DNA from: Sunxiuqinia sp963974515
Lineage (GTDB): Bacteria > Bacteroidota > Bacteroidia > Bacteroidales > Prolixibacteraceae
Direction of reading: 5' to 3'
NCBI RefSeq assembly: GCF_963974515.1
Contig: NZ_CAXBDD010000002.1
Coordinates: 91,146 to 155,145 of the forward strand
DNA: 64,000 nt
The notes beneath the pieces were generated by a model. It ran no database searches. It saw only the letters and a list, made by a program, of their open reading frames with translations, and was not told the DNA's origin. Each line of letters starts with the position of its first letter. Position 1 is the first letter of the stretch. Below are positions 9,245 to 18,475 of this stretch, piece by piece. The position numbers and the translations under genes are program-made.

Positions 9245-11473
9245 TTGCAAAAAACAATCACATATCTGATTTTTAGCACCCTACTGCTTTGTTCGATTTC
9301 TTGCATGGGACAGTCCGAACAGAAAAGAGTACTGATCATTTATTCCTACAACGCAAGCTTTCATATTTACCAGGAATCAGAAGTAGCTATTGATGAAATT
9401 TTTCCTGAAAAAGACTACTCTGTTGACATTGAATTTCTGGATTCGAAACGTTATCCCGAAGGCCAGCTCAATTCGACCATTTTTCAACACATTAAGCTCA
9501 AGCAACAAACCTTACAACGATACGACCTTGTGATTGCCTGCAACGACAATGCTTTCAACTTTTGTTTAGAATTCCAGAATGAATTATTTAACCAAACTCC
9601 GATCGTTTTCTGGGGCATTAACGACCAAAAAAAAGCAATGGAGCAGGAGAATAATCCATGGATTACGGGCTTTACCGAAAACATTTCGCTGGAAAACACC
9701 CTGAACTTGATTCAGAAACTTCATCCCAATCGGACAAAATTGCAGGTAATTACAGATAACACAACCACGGCAATGGCAGACTACCGGGTCTTTCAACAAA
9801 AGATTGCTCTGTTTCCCAGCTTTGGTGTTGAAAAAATAAACGTCAGCGATCTAACCTTCGAGGAATACACTCAAAAAATTCGGGCAATTCCAGCTGACAA
9901 CCTGGTATTACTAATGGCTTCGTACCGTTTGAAAGACATTTATTTAGGACTGGAACAAATTGTCGAATTTCTTAAAAACAACACGAAAGCCATAATCTAC
10001 CATGCTTATGATGAAGGGGTTGGTGACGGCTTCATGGGAGGAACAATCATAAACTATTATGATCACATGTACGCGGCTGGTATGGTTGGCAAGCAAATTC
10101 TGGCCGGAGCGTCACCAACACAATTCAAAATAAGCAGTACCCTCCCCACAACAAGCATTGTCGACTACAACCAATTGAAAAAACACAGTATCAACCTTGA
10201 GTTGGTCCCGCAACGGGTGCTTTTGCTCAACCAGCCACAAATGAATGTTGAAATTGCCCGCTTGGAATTGATAAAGGTTATCACGGCTATTTTGGCTCTC
10301 TTCTTTATACTTTTTCTGGTTATCTATCTAATTAACAGCAAACGAAAAACTGAAAAGTCGCTTCGGATGATTGCTGAAAATTACCTCAATATTTTTAACG
10401 AAAGCCATTCGATGATGCTGCTTATCCATGCCAACACGCAGCAAATAAGAGATGCTAACAAAGCCGCCGCCGGGTTTTATGGGTACAACCAGAAGGAACT
10501 AAAAGCACTTTATTTTCAAGATCTGTGCCGACTTCCCAAACTGGATATCAAAGCATTTTTCAGCCAATCGCAAAAGCAAAACAGTCATTTCGAACAAAAG
10601 CACCACCTGAAGGATGGGCGCACAAAAGATGTTGAAATTCATAGCGGAAAAATTATCTTCGATAACACCACATTTATTTATGTGATTATTCATGACATCT
10701 CGCATCGGGTTCAAGCCGAGCAAGAACTGATAGAAGCAAAAAAAAGAGCCGAGGAGAGTGACCGGCTGAAATCGGCTTTTCTGGCTAATATGAGCCATGA
10801 AATCCGGACACCAATGAACAGTATTTTAGGTTTCTCATCCTTACTCGAAGAATATCATGATGATGAAATCATCCGAAAAGAATTTATCCGTCACATTCAG
10901 ACTAGTGGCGAACACCTGCTCACCATTATCAACGACATTATCGATCTGAGCAAGATTGAAGCCAACCAGTTAGTCGTCAAAAAGCAAGAGCACCATCTTA
11001 ATAAAATACTTGACGATGTTTATGAACTGGTTAAAAATCAACTGGTAATCAATCAGAAATCACACCTACAACTGGTTTTGTCCAAAGATCGGGATGCTGC
11101 TCAGGAATTAGTAATTGAAACCGACGAAGTCCGCTTAAAACAAGTGCTTTTAAACCTGTTGGGCAATGCTCTGAAATTTACAGACGAGGGCACCATTGAG
11201 TTTGGGTACAAATATCGCGAAGATAACATGATTCAATTTTTCGTAAAAGATAGCGGCATTGGAATACCGGACAACAAACAAAACGAAATTTTCTCGGCTT
11301 TTCAGCAAATTGAAGAACATATCACGCGAAACCAGGGAGGCACTGGTCTTGGGCTTTCCATCGCACGTTCCCTTGTCGAAAAACTCGGAGGACATATTTG
11401 GGTGATGTCCGCTGTTAATGAAGGCTCCCGATTTTACTTTACCCACCCGAAAGAAAAACAAAGCGCCACCTAA
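9245..11473 (+). CDS. Sensor histidine kinase with periplasmic ABC-substrate-binding-like domain and PAS
   Basis: A 742-residue membrane kinase. The start is TTG at 9245, chosen because it is followed by a full signal/membrane segment (ITYLIFSTLLLCSISC); the first ATG (9305) would remove it. Residues ~27-320 resemble the ABC_sub_bind periplasmic family (RVLIIYSYNASFHIY). A membrane segment (~339-360) is followed by a PAS domain (~370-480), a HisKA dimerisation domain with phospho-acceptor His518 in MSHEIRTPMNS, and an ATPase domain with the N box (NLLGNALKF), G1 (DSGIGIP) and G2 (GGTGLGLS). No receiver domain is attached, and no response regulator lies next to it, so the partner must be elsewhere. 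The ligand is unknown. Confidence 0.88.
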   Translation: MQKTITYLIFSTLLLCSISCMGQSEQKRVLIIYSYNASFHIYQESEVAIDEIFPEKDYSVDIEFLDSKRYPEGQLNSTIFQHIKLKQQTLQRYDLVIACNDNAFNFCLEFQNELFNQTPIVFWGINDQKKAMEQENNPWITGFTENISLENTLNLIQKLHPNRTKLQVITDNTTTAMADYRVFQQKIALFPSFGVEKINVSDLTFEEYTQKIRAIPADNLVLLMASYRLKDIYLGLEQIVEFLKNNTKAIIYHAYDEGVGDGFMGGTIINYYDHMYAAGMVGKQILAGASPTQFKISSTLPTTSIVDYNQLKKHSINLELVPQRVLLLNQPQMNVEIARLELIKVITAILALFFILFLVIYLINSKRKTEKSLRMIAENYLNIFNESHSMMLLIHANTQQIRDANKAAAGFYGYNQKELKALYFQDLCRLPKLDIKAFFSQSQKQNSHFEQKHHLKDGRTKDVEIHSGKIIFDNTTFIYVIIHDISHRVQAEQELIEAKKRAEESDRLKSAFLANMSHEIRTPMNSILGFSSLLEEYHDDEIIRKEFIRHIQTSGEHLLTIINDIIDLSKIEANQLVVKKQEHHLNKILDDVYELVKNQLVINQKSHLQLVLSKDRDAAQELVIETDEVRLKQVLLNLLGNALKFTDEGTIEFGYKYREDNMIQFFVKDSGIGIPDNKQNEIFSAFQQIEEHITRNQGGTGLGLSIARSLVEKLGGHIWVMSAVNEGSRFYFTHPKEKQSAT

Positions 11474-11482
11474 CCCGATCTA

Positions 11483-12424
11483 TTATTTGCTGGTAACCGT
11501 GATCCGGCGCACCCGGTACGGCTTTTTATTTTGACCTTCGTAGTAAGTACGCATTAGAATTTCGGCCATGATTCCGATGGTCATAAACTGAATGCCCCCC
11601 ATCACTAAAAGCATGCCCAAAATCAAAATTGGTTTTCCCCAAATGTCGTAGCCCAAAAGCTTCAAACCTAACAGGTAAAAATTAATCAAAAAGCCGATCC
11701 CCAGCGTAACAATCCCAATTCCGCCAAAAAAGTGCATCGGTCGTTGCATATATTTCTTGAAGAAGACCATCAGAATTAAGTCGCTGAAAACCCGCGTGGT
11801 CCGGCTCAGGTTATATTTCGATTTTCCAAACTCACGGGCTCGGTGATTCACATCAACCTGGGTTATCCTGGTAGAACCCTCGAGTGCTAAAAGTGCCGGA
11901 ATAAACCGGTGTAGCTCGCCATATATATGAATGCTTTTGATCGCTTCATTGGTGAATACTTTTAAGGTGCAGCCCAGATCTTTCATCCGGATTCCGGTAG
12001 CCTCGCGAATGAGGTAGTTGGCAATTTTGCTTGGGATTTTGCGGAAAAAAGCGCCGTCCTTACGATTGGCCCTCACGCCGGCAACCATATCCCATTGGCC
12101 ATCGATTGCCATCTTCAACATCATCGGAATATCTTTTGGATCATTCTGCAAATCGCCATCAATAAGAGCGATATACTCGCCCGAAGCGGCATCAATTCCA
12201 GCTTGCAGCGCTGAGCTCTGTCCGTAGTTCTTCTTCAATTCAAGCAGCAAAAAATGCTCATCATTAATCGCTTTCACTTCTTCGCGCGTGCGGTCGGTCG
12301 ATCCGTCATCCACAAAAATTGCTTCGTAATCGAAATCTTTGAGAGCGCCTTTTATTTGTTCGCTCAGTGGCCGAATGTTCAACTCTTCGTTGTAAACACA
12401 AATAACCACACTTAATTGCTTCAT
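11483..12424 (-). CDS. GT2 family glycosyltransferase, polyprenyl-phosphate type
   Basis: About 313 residues, starting at ATG 12424 (MKQLSVVICVYNEE). A frame extension to a GTG at 12484 adds 20 residues not typical of the family. The N-terminal GT-A domain shows VVICVYNEE, FVDDGSTDRT and IDGDLQNDP, the nucleotide-sugar and metal-binding motifs of dolichyl/undecaprenyl-phosphate sugar transferases. Two membrane segments near the C-terminus (GIGIVTLGIGFLINFYLLGL and ILGMLLVMGGIQF) match the ArnC/GtrB architecture. It likely loads a sugar onto a lipid carrier. The ArnT-like transferase transcribed divergently 123 bp away is a plausible user of that donor. Confidence 0.88.
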   Translation of the reverse strand: MKQLSVVICVYNEELNIRPLSEQIKGALKDFDYEAIFVDDGSTDRTREEVKAINDEHFLLLELKKNYGQSSALQAGIDAASGEYIALIDGDLQNDPKDIPMMLKMAIDGQWDMVAGVRANRKDGAFFRKIPSKIANYLIREATGIRMKDLGCTLKVFTNEAIKSIHIYGELHRFIPALLALEGSTRITQVDVNHRAREFGKSKYNLSRTTRVFSDLILMVFFKKYMQRPMHFFGGIGIVTLGIGFLINFYLLGLKLLGYDIWGKPILILGMLLVMGGIQFMTIGIMAEILMRTYYEGQNKKPYRVRRITVTSK

Positions 12425-12547
12425 GATTTTCTGTTTATGGCGATTAAAGAATATCTTTGCCGAAATTGTCTTATTTAGCGACACGAAATTAACAAAAAAG
12501 GCTGAAAGTTATCTAATAGAATCATCAATTTAAAACTGGTTTGCCCC

Positions 12548-14116
12548 ATGCTCAAGCGATTGAACAAGCCCAAATATTATCCCTGGTTTATTTTTTCCGT
12601 TGCCTTAGTAAGCTACCTTTTCAATATTGGTGGCAGTAGCATATACATTTTGGATGAAGCGAAGAATGCAACCTGCGCTGCCGAAATGTTTACCCGGGGC
12701 GACCTGATTGTTCCCACTTTCAACCACGAGCTGCGTACCGACAAACCGCCCTTGCACTACTTTTTCATGATGCTTAGTTACTCCATTTTCGGGGTCAATG
12801 CCTTTTCGGCCCGGTTCTTTTCGGCTGTTTTCGGTGCCCTGACAATTTTGATAAGTTTTCTGTTTGTTCGCCGTTTTCATTCTGAAAAAGCTGGATTATG
12901 GACTGTTTTTATCTTATTGGCTTCCATCCACCTCAATATCCAGTTTCATTTAGCTGTTCCCGATCCCTATCTGATCTTTTTCTTCACTGCCAGCCTGTTC
13001 TCATTCTATGGGGCTGTCAAAGAAAAACGATTCATCTACCTGTTGATGCTTTATGGCTCAATTGGCTTGGGAACGTTATCGAAAGGCCCGGTTGCCATCG
13101 GCTTGCCCGGGTTGATTTTTCTTCTGTTTCTGATTTTCAGTAAGCGTTTCAAATGGATCGAAATAAAGCAGCTGAGGCCATTTCTGGGCGCGGCCATTGT
13201 CTTGGCGATCGCTCTGCCCTGGTACATCCTGGTTCACGTGAAAACCAACGGGGTGTGGACTGATGGTTTCTTCTTCAAACACAATCTGGGCCGTTTTTCC
13301 AGCGAGATGGAAGGACATGGAGGAATCTTCCTGATCACCATTTTGTTTGTTTTGCTCGGCCTTTTTCCCTTTTCGGCCTTTATTGTTCAAGCCTTAAAAA
13401 AGGCCTTTGCCAACCGAAAAGATGATTTCACCTTGCTCAGCTTAGTGGCCGGACTGACAATTGTGGTTTTCTTTTCCATTTCGCGCACCAAACTGCCCAA
13501 TTATACTGTGCCAGCTTACCCGTTTTTTGCCATACTGCTGGGGCTGTGGCTGTCTCAACTCAACTTCAACTTCGCCAAACCCAAAGCGAGTATGCTGGTG
13601 CTGCTCATCTTTGGTATTATTTTGATTCCGGCGCTTTATATCGGCATCAGTTTCGACCCGGCACTGGCTCATTTAGACTCCTTGGCCTGGTATTTCCTTC
13701 CCATTCCGCTGGGTTTTGCCGTGGCGTATTATTGGTTCTCCAAAAAACGATTAAAGTTGGCGATAAAGCTTATTGGAGTGAGTAGTCTTTTGGGTGCACT
13801 CAGCTTTATCTCCTTGGTTTTTCCGCGAATCGACCAGGAAAACCCGGTGGCTCAAAGCCTGCACTTGCTGGAAGGAAAAGAAATTCGGTATTTTGAAAAG
13901 TTTAATCCTTCCTTCTCATTTTATCTTCAAAAGGAAATTGAACACCTGGAATACGATCAGTTCACCAACTTTTTCGACGAATATCCTGATGGTGTCATTA
14001 TTTCGACCAAGCGAAAACTCGAAGGGGTGAGGTTGCCAGATCAAGTGAAGGTTTCCTTTTCAGCCCGCGATATTATGGAACGCCCCACGACCGTTTTGCT
14101 AACACGAAAAAATTGA
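12548..14116 (+). CDS. ArnT/PMT-like membrane glycosyltransferase (GT83 type)
   Basis: A 522-residue polytopic protein. Its first periplasmic loop carries the acidic motif ILDEAKNA (Asp36/Glu37), followed by TDKPPLHYFF, the signature of the ArnT / GT83 group in the GT-C fold. There are about ten to twelve membrane segments, then a soluble C-terminal tail of ~90 residues. ArnT-type enzymes transfer a sugar from undecaprenyl phosphate to lipid A or another envelope acceptor on the periplasmic side. Acceptor and sugar are unknown here. The divergent GT2 gene probably makes the lipid-linked donor. Confidence 0.85.
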   Translation: MLKRLNKPKYYPWFIFSVALVSYLFNIGGSSIYILDEAKNATCAAEMFTRGDLIVPTFNHELRTDKPPLHYFFMMLSYSIFGVNAFSARFFSAVFGALTILISFLFVRRFHSEKAGLWTVFILLASIHLNIQFHLAVPDPYLIFFFTASLFSFYGAVKEKRFIYLLMLYGSIGLGTLSKGPVAIGLPGLIFLLFLIFSKRFKWIEIKQLRPFLGAAIVLAIALPWYILVHVKTNGVWTDGFFFKHNLGRFSSEMEGHGGIFLITILFVLLGLFPFSAFIVQALKKAFANRKDDFTLLSLVAGLTIVVFFSISRTKLPNYTVPAYPFFAILLGLWLSQLNFNFAKPKASMLVLLIFGIILIPALYIGISFDPALAHLDSLAWYFLPIPLGFAVAYYWFSKKRLKLAIKLIGVSSLLGALSFISLVFPRIDQENPVAQSLHLLEGKEIRYFEKFNPSFSFYLQKEIEHLEYDQFTNFFDEYPDGVIISTKRKLEGVRLPDQVKVSFSARDIMERPTTVLLTRKN

Positions 14117-14123
14117 GGCTTTT

Positions 14124-15458
14124 CTATTTGAAATGGAGGTGCTTCTTTAACCGAAATGAGAAAAGCAAAGCAGCAAAAGCCAACCCGCTCAGGAAACCAA
14201 TCCAAACGCCAATTGCGCCAAATCCAAGCACAATTCCGAAAAGGTAACTGATAGGTAGCCCTAAAACCATGTAGCTGATAAAAGCCATAAACATGGGGTG
14301 TTTCACATCAGACAATCCGCGGAGCGAAGCCAACAGAATTACTTGAATACCGTCAAAGATCTGAAAAAGCGCGGCCACAATCAGCAGGTTTGCTGCAATT
14401 AAAATAACCTCGGGGTCTTCGGTAAACAGAAACGGCAACTGGTGCCGCAGCAGTACAAACAAAACACCCATCACCGACATAAACAAAACGACCAGATGGA
14501 ACGAGGCGTAGATGCTTCGTCGCATTTTCAGCGGATCATCAAATCCGCGGCTATGACTGACCAATATGGTGGTCCCGGCTCCCAACCCTAAGCTGATCAT
14601 GTAGGTAAATGAAGCTAAGCCAATGGCTACCTGGTGCGCGGCCAATGCCTCCTTACTAATCCAGCCCATCATGATGGCTCCGAAGCTGAACGTACTCACT
14701 TCAACAATGATTTGCAAGCCAATTGGGAAACCTACCGCAAACACTTCTTTCAGCAATTTGAGCTGAATCCGCGCATGATAAGCAATGCGGAATTCGCGTT
14801 TGTACTGTTTGTTTTTCAATACAAAGGGAATCAACATTACTGGCATAATTATTCGGGAAATGAGCGTGGCAATTCCGGCACCATTGAGCCCCCACTCTGG
14901 AAATCCAAACTTTCCGTAAATCAGCAAATAATTCAGAATAATATTGACCAGATTGGACGTGAGGGTAATGTACATGGCAATTTTGGTGTTGCCCACACCT
15001 TCCAGAAACTGTTTGAATGAATAGAACAGCAGCATGGGAAATAGGGAGGTCACCAGCAACAAATAGTAAGGCACAGCTTGTTTTACGACTTCTTCCGGCT
15101 GCCCCATCCGGTTGAGAAAGAGGCTTATAAAAGCCATGATCACGCCGATCACCAAAGTTGCCACACCATGCACAAACAAGCCGTTTTTCAGGTATTCGCC
15201 TACTTGTTGTTCCTTCTTCTGACTGTAAACATGGCCAACCAACGGAGTCAAGCCCATGGTAATTCCAATTCCCAACAACATGCCAATATGAAAAATATTG
15301 ATGGAAAATGCTGCCGCAGCCAACTCAACGGTTCCCACATGCCCAACCATCATATTATCAACCAAGCTAACCGTTACCTGGCCAATTTGTGATAAAATAA
15401 CAGGAAAAGCCAGGTGCAGGCTTTTTTTATATAACGGGATATAATCTGAAAGTCTCAC
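14124..15458 (-). CDS. MATE family efflux transporter
   Basis: A 444-residue membrane protein of twelve hydrophobic segments. It is recognisable as a NorM/DinF-type multidrug and toxin extrusion protein from FPVILSQIGQVTVSLVDNMM and VGHVGTVELAAAAF near the start, PLVGHVYSQKK, and the C-terminal half repeat GAGTTILVSHSRG. The start codon is GTG at 15458; there is no in-frame ATG in the short upstream stretch before a stop, and later ATGs would delete the first helix. It probably exports cationic compounds with Na+ or H+ antiport. The gene is convergent with the ArnT-like gene, with a 7-bp gap. Confidence 0.9.
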   Translation of the reverse strand: MRLSDYIPLYKKSLHLAFPVILSQIGQVTVSLVDNMMVGHVGTVELAAAAFSINIFHIGMLLGIGITMGLTPLVGHVYSQKKEQQVGEYLKNGLFVHGVATLVIGVIMAFISLFLNRMGQPEEVVKQAVPYYLLLVTSLFPMLLFYSFKQFLEGVGNTKIAMYITLTSNLVNIILNYLLIYGKFGFPEWGLNGAGIATLISRIIMPVMLIPFVLKNKQYKREFRIAYHARIQLKLLKEVFAVGFPIGLQIIVEVSTFSFGAIMMGWISKEALAAHQVAIGLASFTYMISLGLGAGTTILVSHSRGFDDPLKMRRSIYASFHLVVLFMSVMGVLFVLLRHQLPFLFTEDPEVILIAANLLIVAALFQIFDGIQVILLASLRGLSDVKHPMFMAFISYMVLGLPISYLFGIVLGFGAIGVWIGFLSGLAFAALLFSFRLKKHLHFK

Positions 15459-15646
15459 GAATTCAATGTCATTTTAAACAGACAAAAACCAAATCGAGCA
15501 AAAATGGTTCTTGCACCTTTGCATTAAAATTGCACAAAAGTAAACGAATGTTTTCTGTTTAAGGAAATGAAATGAATTATTTTGATCAAATCAGCAAAAT
15601 CTGTTTTCCGATAGCAAATTATTCAATCGGAAGTAAAGACATTAGC

Positions 15647-18277
15647 TTATAACGAAAACCAGTAGCTAAACTTGATCATAAAGACATTGTCTGATTTCAA
15701 GCCAAAAAGATCGCCATAGCTCTTAGTGACCGAATAGTTACTGCTTCGTTCATACAAGTAGCGTGAACTGTTCCACACCAAATACACAGTCGATCCCGGC
15801 CTGAATTCCCAGCGGGCAACCAGATTCGAGCGCAATTCCTGGTAGTTGAAATCAGGATTGGCAAACGCGTAACTTTCCGATTGCGCATCAGTCATGTTGT
15901 AGGAATTTTTTTCCAGGCTGATGTCTTGTGGGCTAAAGTAACGCTCATTGATGTTTTTACTGCTGCCCTCGTTTACCCGCCTGAAATTGCTGTACTGTCC
16001 AACCGAAGCATAGGGATTGGCATAATACTGGAGCGAAAACTCCGGGGTAATAAAATATTCGAGCCTTAAGGTGGTCGAAATTGTTTTCCTGTCGAGCTGA
16101 CCAACCAGGTAGCCAGTCCGGTTGTCGGAAAGGTTGAGCTTGCGAACATACTCGTGGTAGTCGGTCATCAATTCATAATCGGTTTGACTGTTAATGCTAA
16201 TCCGATCGTTGATTTGCCATCGCACGAAAAAGGTATATACCGCCCGCTTGGAAACCTCATCAACCGACCAAGTCAGATTTGGTCCGCCAGCCACGAGTAT
16301 TTTTTTTGCATTATTGCTCTGCACAAAAATCCGGGCTTTCCAACTATCTTCTTTATATAGCTTTGGGCCTCCGCGCAACTCACGCGTATCAAACTGACTG
16401 TAATCATATTCCAGGTAAGCATGCACGCGCCACAAATTCGTAAACCGCAAAAAGGCATGCAGATCAAGTTCTTTTTTAGTTGTCTCACCACCATAACTCC
16501 AGCTATTGTTCTGGGTCAGGTCGAAATAATAATCTCTTAAGATCCCCAATGGCTTGTTTACCTGGTATCGCAATTCAGTTTCTTGCTGCAGATAATCAGC
16601 TTGGTACATGTACCCCAAATCATTGAGGTCAACTCCTGGAGAACGCCAACTAAAGGTCCCGATCGCACGGAACTTTCCGCTACGCTTGCCCCCTTTTAAC
16701 TCGCCGCCATGGCCAGTTAATTCGGTTTTATCAGGGTCAAAAGTCAGGTGGTCAGCATCCGGACGTTGAAAATAATGTTGCGAAGCCTGCTGCAACCTGC
16801 TGATTGCTTCATTGCTTCCGCCTACACGGCTGAAAAAGCTTTTCGCGTCGAAAAAGTACTTCCGCTTTTTCCAGTTGTGCTGCAAGTCAAAACCACCAAC
16901 CAATGCCGAGCTGGGTACAAATTCCAGGTGCTCGTCCTTAATGGAACGAAGCGAAGAGGTTAGAATTCCGCCAAGAACCGTGTTTCCTTCGTTAAAATCC
17001 TGCTTGACACGGCCAACAAAGTAGCTCGAAAAAGGCTCAACAGTCAGCTTTTCGGTCGCGTCGTCCGAATAGATAGTCGCTTCTTCGCGCGCTGTCAAAC
17101 TCTGCACCACACCAAGGGAAAGACCTTTTTTATTTTTTCCTGTAACCTTCAAGGCACTAATGATGGAAGTGTTGTCGGGTATAGCCATCGTCTGCTTATC
17201 CTGCAACCCCGGCGAATAAACGGGAGCGCGACCAATCCGCCGCGAATAAAACAGCAAATCCCGTCCGGTGCTGAAATCCAACACATTGTTTCCTTCCAGA
17301 AAAAATGGCCTTTTTTCATTGTAGAAAACCTCATACGACGATAAACTCAAAACCGATGGATCAGCCTCGACCTGCCCAAAATCCGGATTAATGGTATAAT
17401 CCAGCGTGAAATCCGAACTCAAACCAACTTTTCCGTCCAGGCCAAAATCAAGCTTAGTCTTGTTTTCTAAATCCGTATTGGGGGAATAGCGCGTGCTTGC
17501 GTAAGGCAAAAACTCTTTTTTTCGCTTGGAATTGATGTCTTTAATTCCGCGAAGTTCACCAAATAAATAGACCATAGCCGGGGCGTCAACCGGAATCAGT
17601 TTCCACTGCGCTTCTTCCATATTCCGATCAATCCAACGCCATACATGCATCCCCCACACTTGCTCCTCGGCATCAGCAAACCGAAGCTGGCTGAAAGGCA
17701 CGCGCATTTCAATCGTCCACATCGAATCTTTCAACGCTGATTTGCCATCCCACACTGCATCCCAATTATGGTCCCACTCATAAGCGCCCAAGTGCATGAG
17801 GTCAACCTTTTGTCCAGCTGCAGAGACATTAAATTCAAATGCAGTCTGCCTATCCGCGTACGAGTCAATCGCAATTCCCGCAATATCACCATTCATTTCA
17901 TCGCGTCGGCTTAAAATTGGCCGAATCTTCTCCGGTTCATTATCATAACAGCGCATCGCGATGTAAAGATTATTCCGGTCGTATAAAATACATACTTCCG
18001 TTTCCTGCGAGGGAGCTTGAGCTTGCAGTGGTTGCTGTTGAACAAATCCTCCTCCCCAATGCCCGTTACTCCAGCAAGACTCATCGAGTTCACCATCAAC
18101 TTTCACTTTTTCAGTCGTAAACGAAGCGTAGTAAACTTTCTTATAACTGGCGACCTGATTGACAAGCGAATCGGAAGATAAGGAATAACTACCAGACTGC
18201 TGTGCTTGAATCGATTTGACCCAGCAAAGACCAGCCAGAACTGAAAAAACCAGAAGGCGTGATTTTTGGTAGAACAT
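15647..18277 (-). CDS. DUF5916 / CBM9-like outer-membrane-associated protein
   Basis: An 876-residue protein with a signal peptide ending near SIQAQQ. Residues ~55-220 form a carbohydrate-binding family 9-like domain (VDGELDESCWSNGHW, then LYDRNNLYIAMRCYD and MRVPFSQLRF). This is followed by the DUF5916 region with alternating amphipathic strands (YTINPDFGQVEADPSVLSL, EKRPFFLEGN) to a C-terminal aromatic end (FMIKFSYWFSL) typical of outer-membrane barrels. The family is abundant in Bacteroidota and its function is not established; sugar recognition is only suggested by the CBM9 fold. A TAnnTTTG box lies just upstream. The gene appears monocistronic. Confidence 0.85.
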   Translation of the reverse strand: MFYQKSRLLVFSVLAGLCWVKSIQAQQSGSYSLSSDSLVNQVASYKKVYYASFTTEKVKVDGELDESCWSNGHWGGGFVQQQPLQAQAPSQETEVCILYDRNNLYIAMRCYDNEPEKIRPILSRRDEMNGDIAGIAIDSYADRQTAFEFNVSAAGQKVDLMHLGAYEWDHNWDAVWDGKSALKDSMWTIEMRVPFSQLRFADAEEQVWGMHVWRWIDRNMEEAQWKLIPVDAPAMVYLFGELRGIKDINSKRKKEFLPYASTRYSPNTDLENKTKLDFGLDGKVGLSSDFTLDYTINPDFGQVEADPSVLSLSSYEVFYNEKRPFFLEGNNVLDFSTGRDLLFYSRRIGRAPVYSPGLQDKQTMAIPDNTSIISALKVTGKNKKGLSLGVVQSLTAREEATIYSDDATEKLTVEPFSSYFVGRVKQDFNEGNTVLGGILTSSLRSIKDEHLEFVPSSALVGGFDLQHNWKKRKYFFDAKSFFSRVGGSNEAISRLQQASQHYFQRPDADHLTFDPDKTELTGHGGELKGGKRSGKFRAIGTFSWRSPGVDLNDLGYMYQADYLQQETELRYQVNKPLGILRDYYFDLTQNNSWSYGGETTKKELDLHAFLRFTNLWRVHAYLEYDYSQFDTRELRGGPKLYKEDSWKARIFVQSNNAKKILVAGGPNLTWSVDEVSKRAVYTFFVRWQINDRISINSQTDYELMTDYHEYVRKLNLSDNRTGYLVGQLDRKTISTTLRLEYFITPEFSLQYYANPYASVGQYSNFRRVNEGSSKNINERYFSPQDISLEKNSYNMTDAQSESYAFANPDFNYQELRSNLVARWEFRPGSTVYLVWNSSRYLYERSSNYSVTKSYGDLFGLKSDNVFMIKFSYWFSL

Positions 18278-18297
18278 AATTTTTTTCTAAAGACTAT

Positions 18298-18305
18298 CAA
18301 AAATA
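18298..18305 (-). promoter_or_regulatory. Candidate -7 promoter box for the DUF5916 gene
   Basis: Read on the minus strand this is TATTTTTG, a full match to the Bacteroidota -7 consensus TAnnTTTG, 20 bases before the start codon at 18277. A TTG exists upstream but at 14 rather than about 19 bases, so only the -7 half is convincing. Confidence 0.4.
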
Positions 18306-18475
18306 CATAATTTATTATTCAAGTAGGTTTTTTAACATCGATTTTTTTTGAAAAATGATAGAATTAATGAGGATATTGAGAAACTTTTTAAGGTGAATGT
18401 GGTTTTTAAGTTAGACTTAGAGACTATAGCCAGACTATTTAATAAGACAAATATTTGAAGTATTAAAAGTTAATT

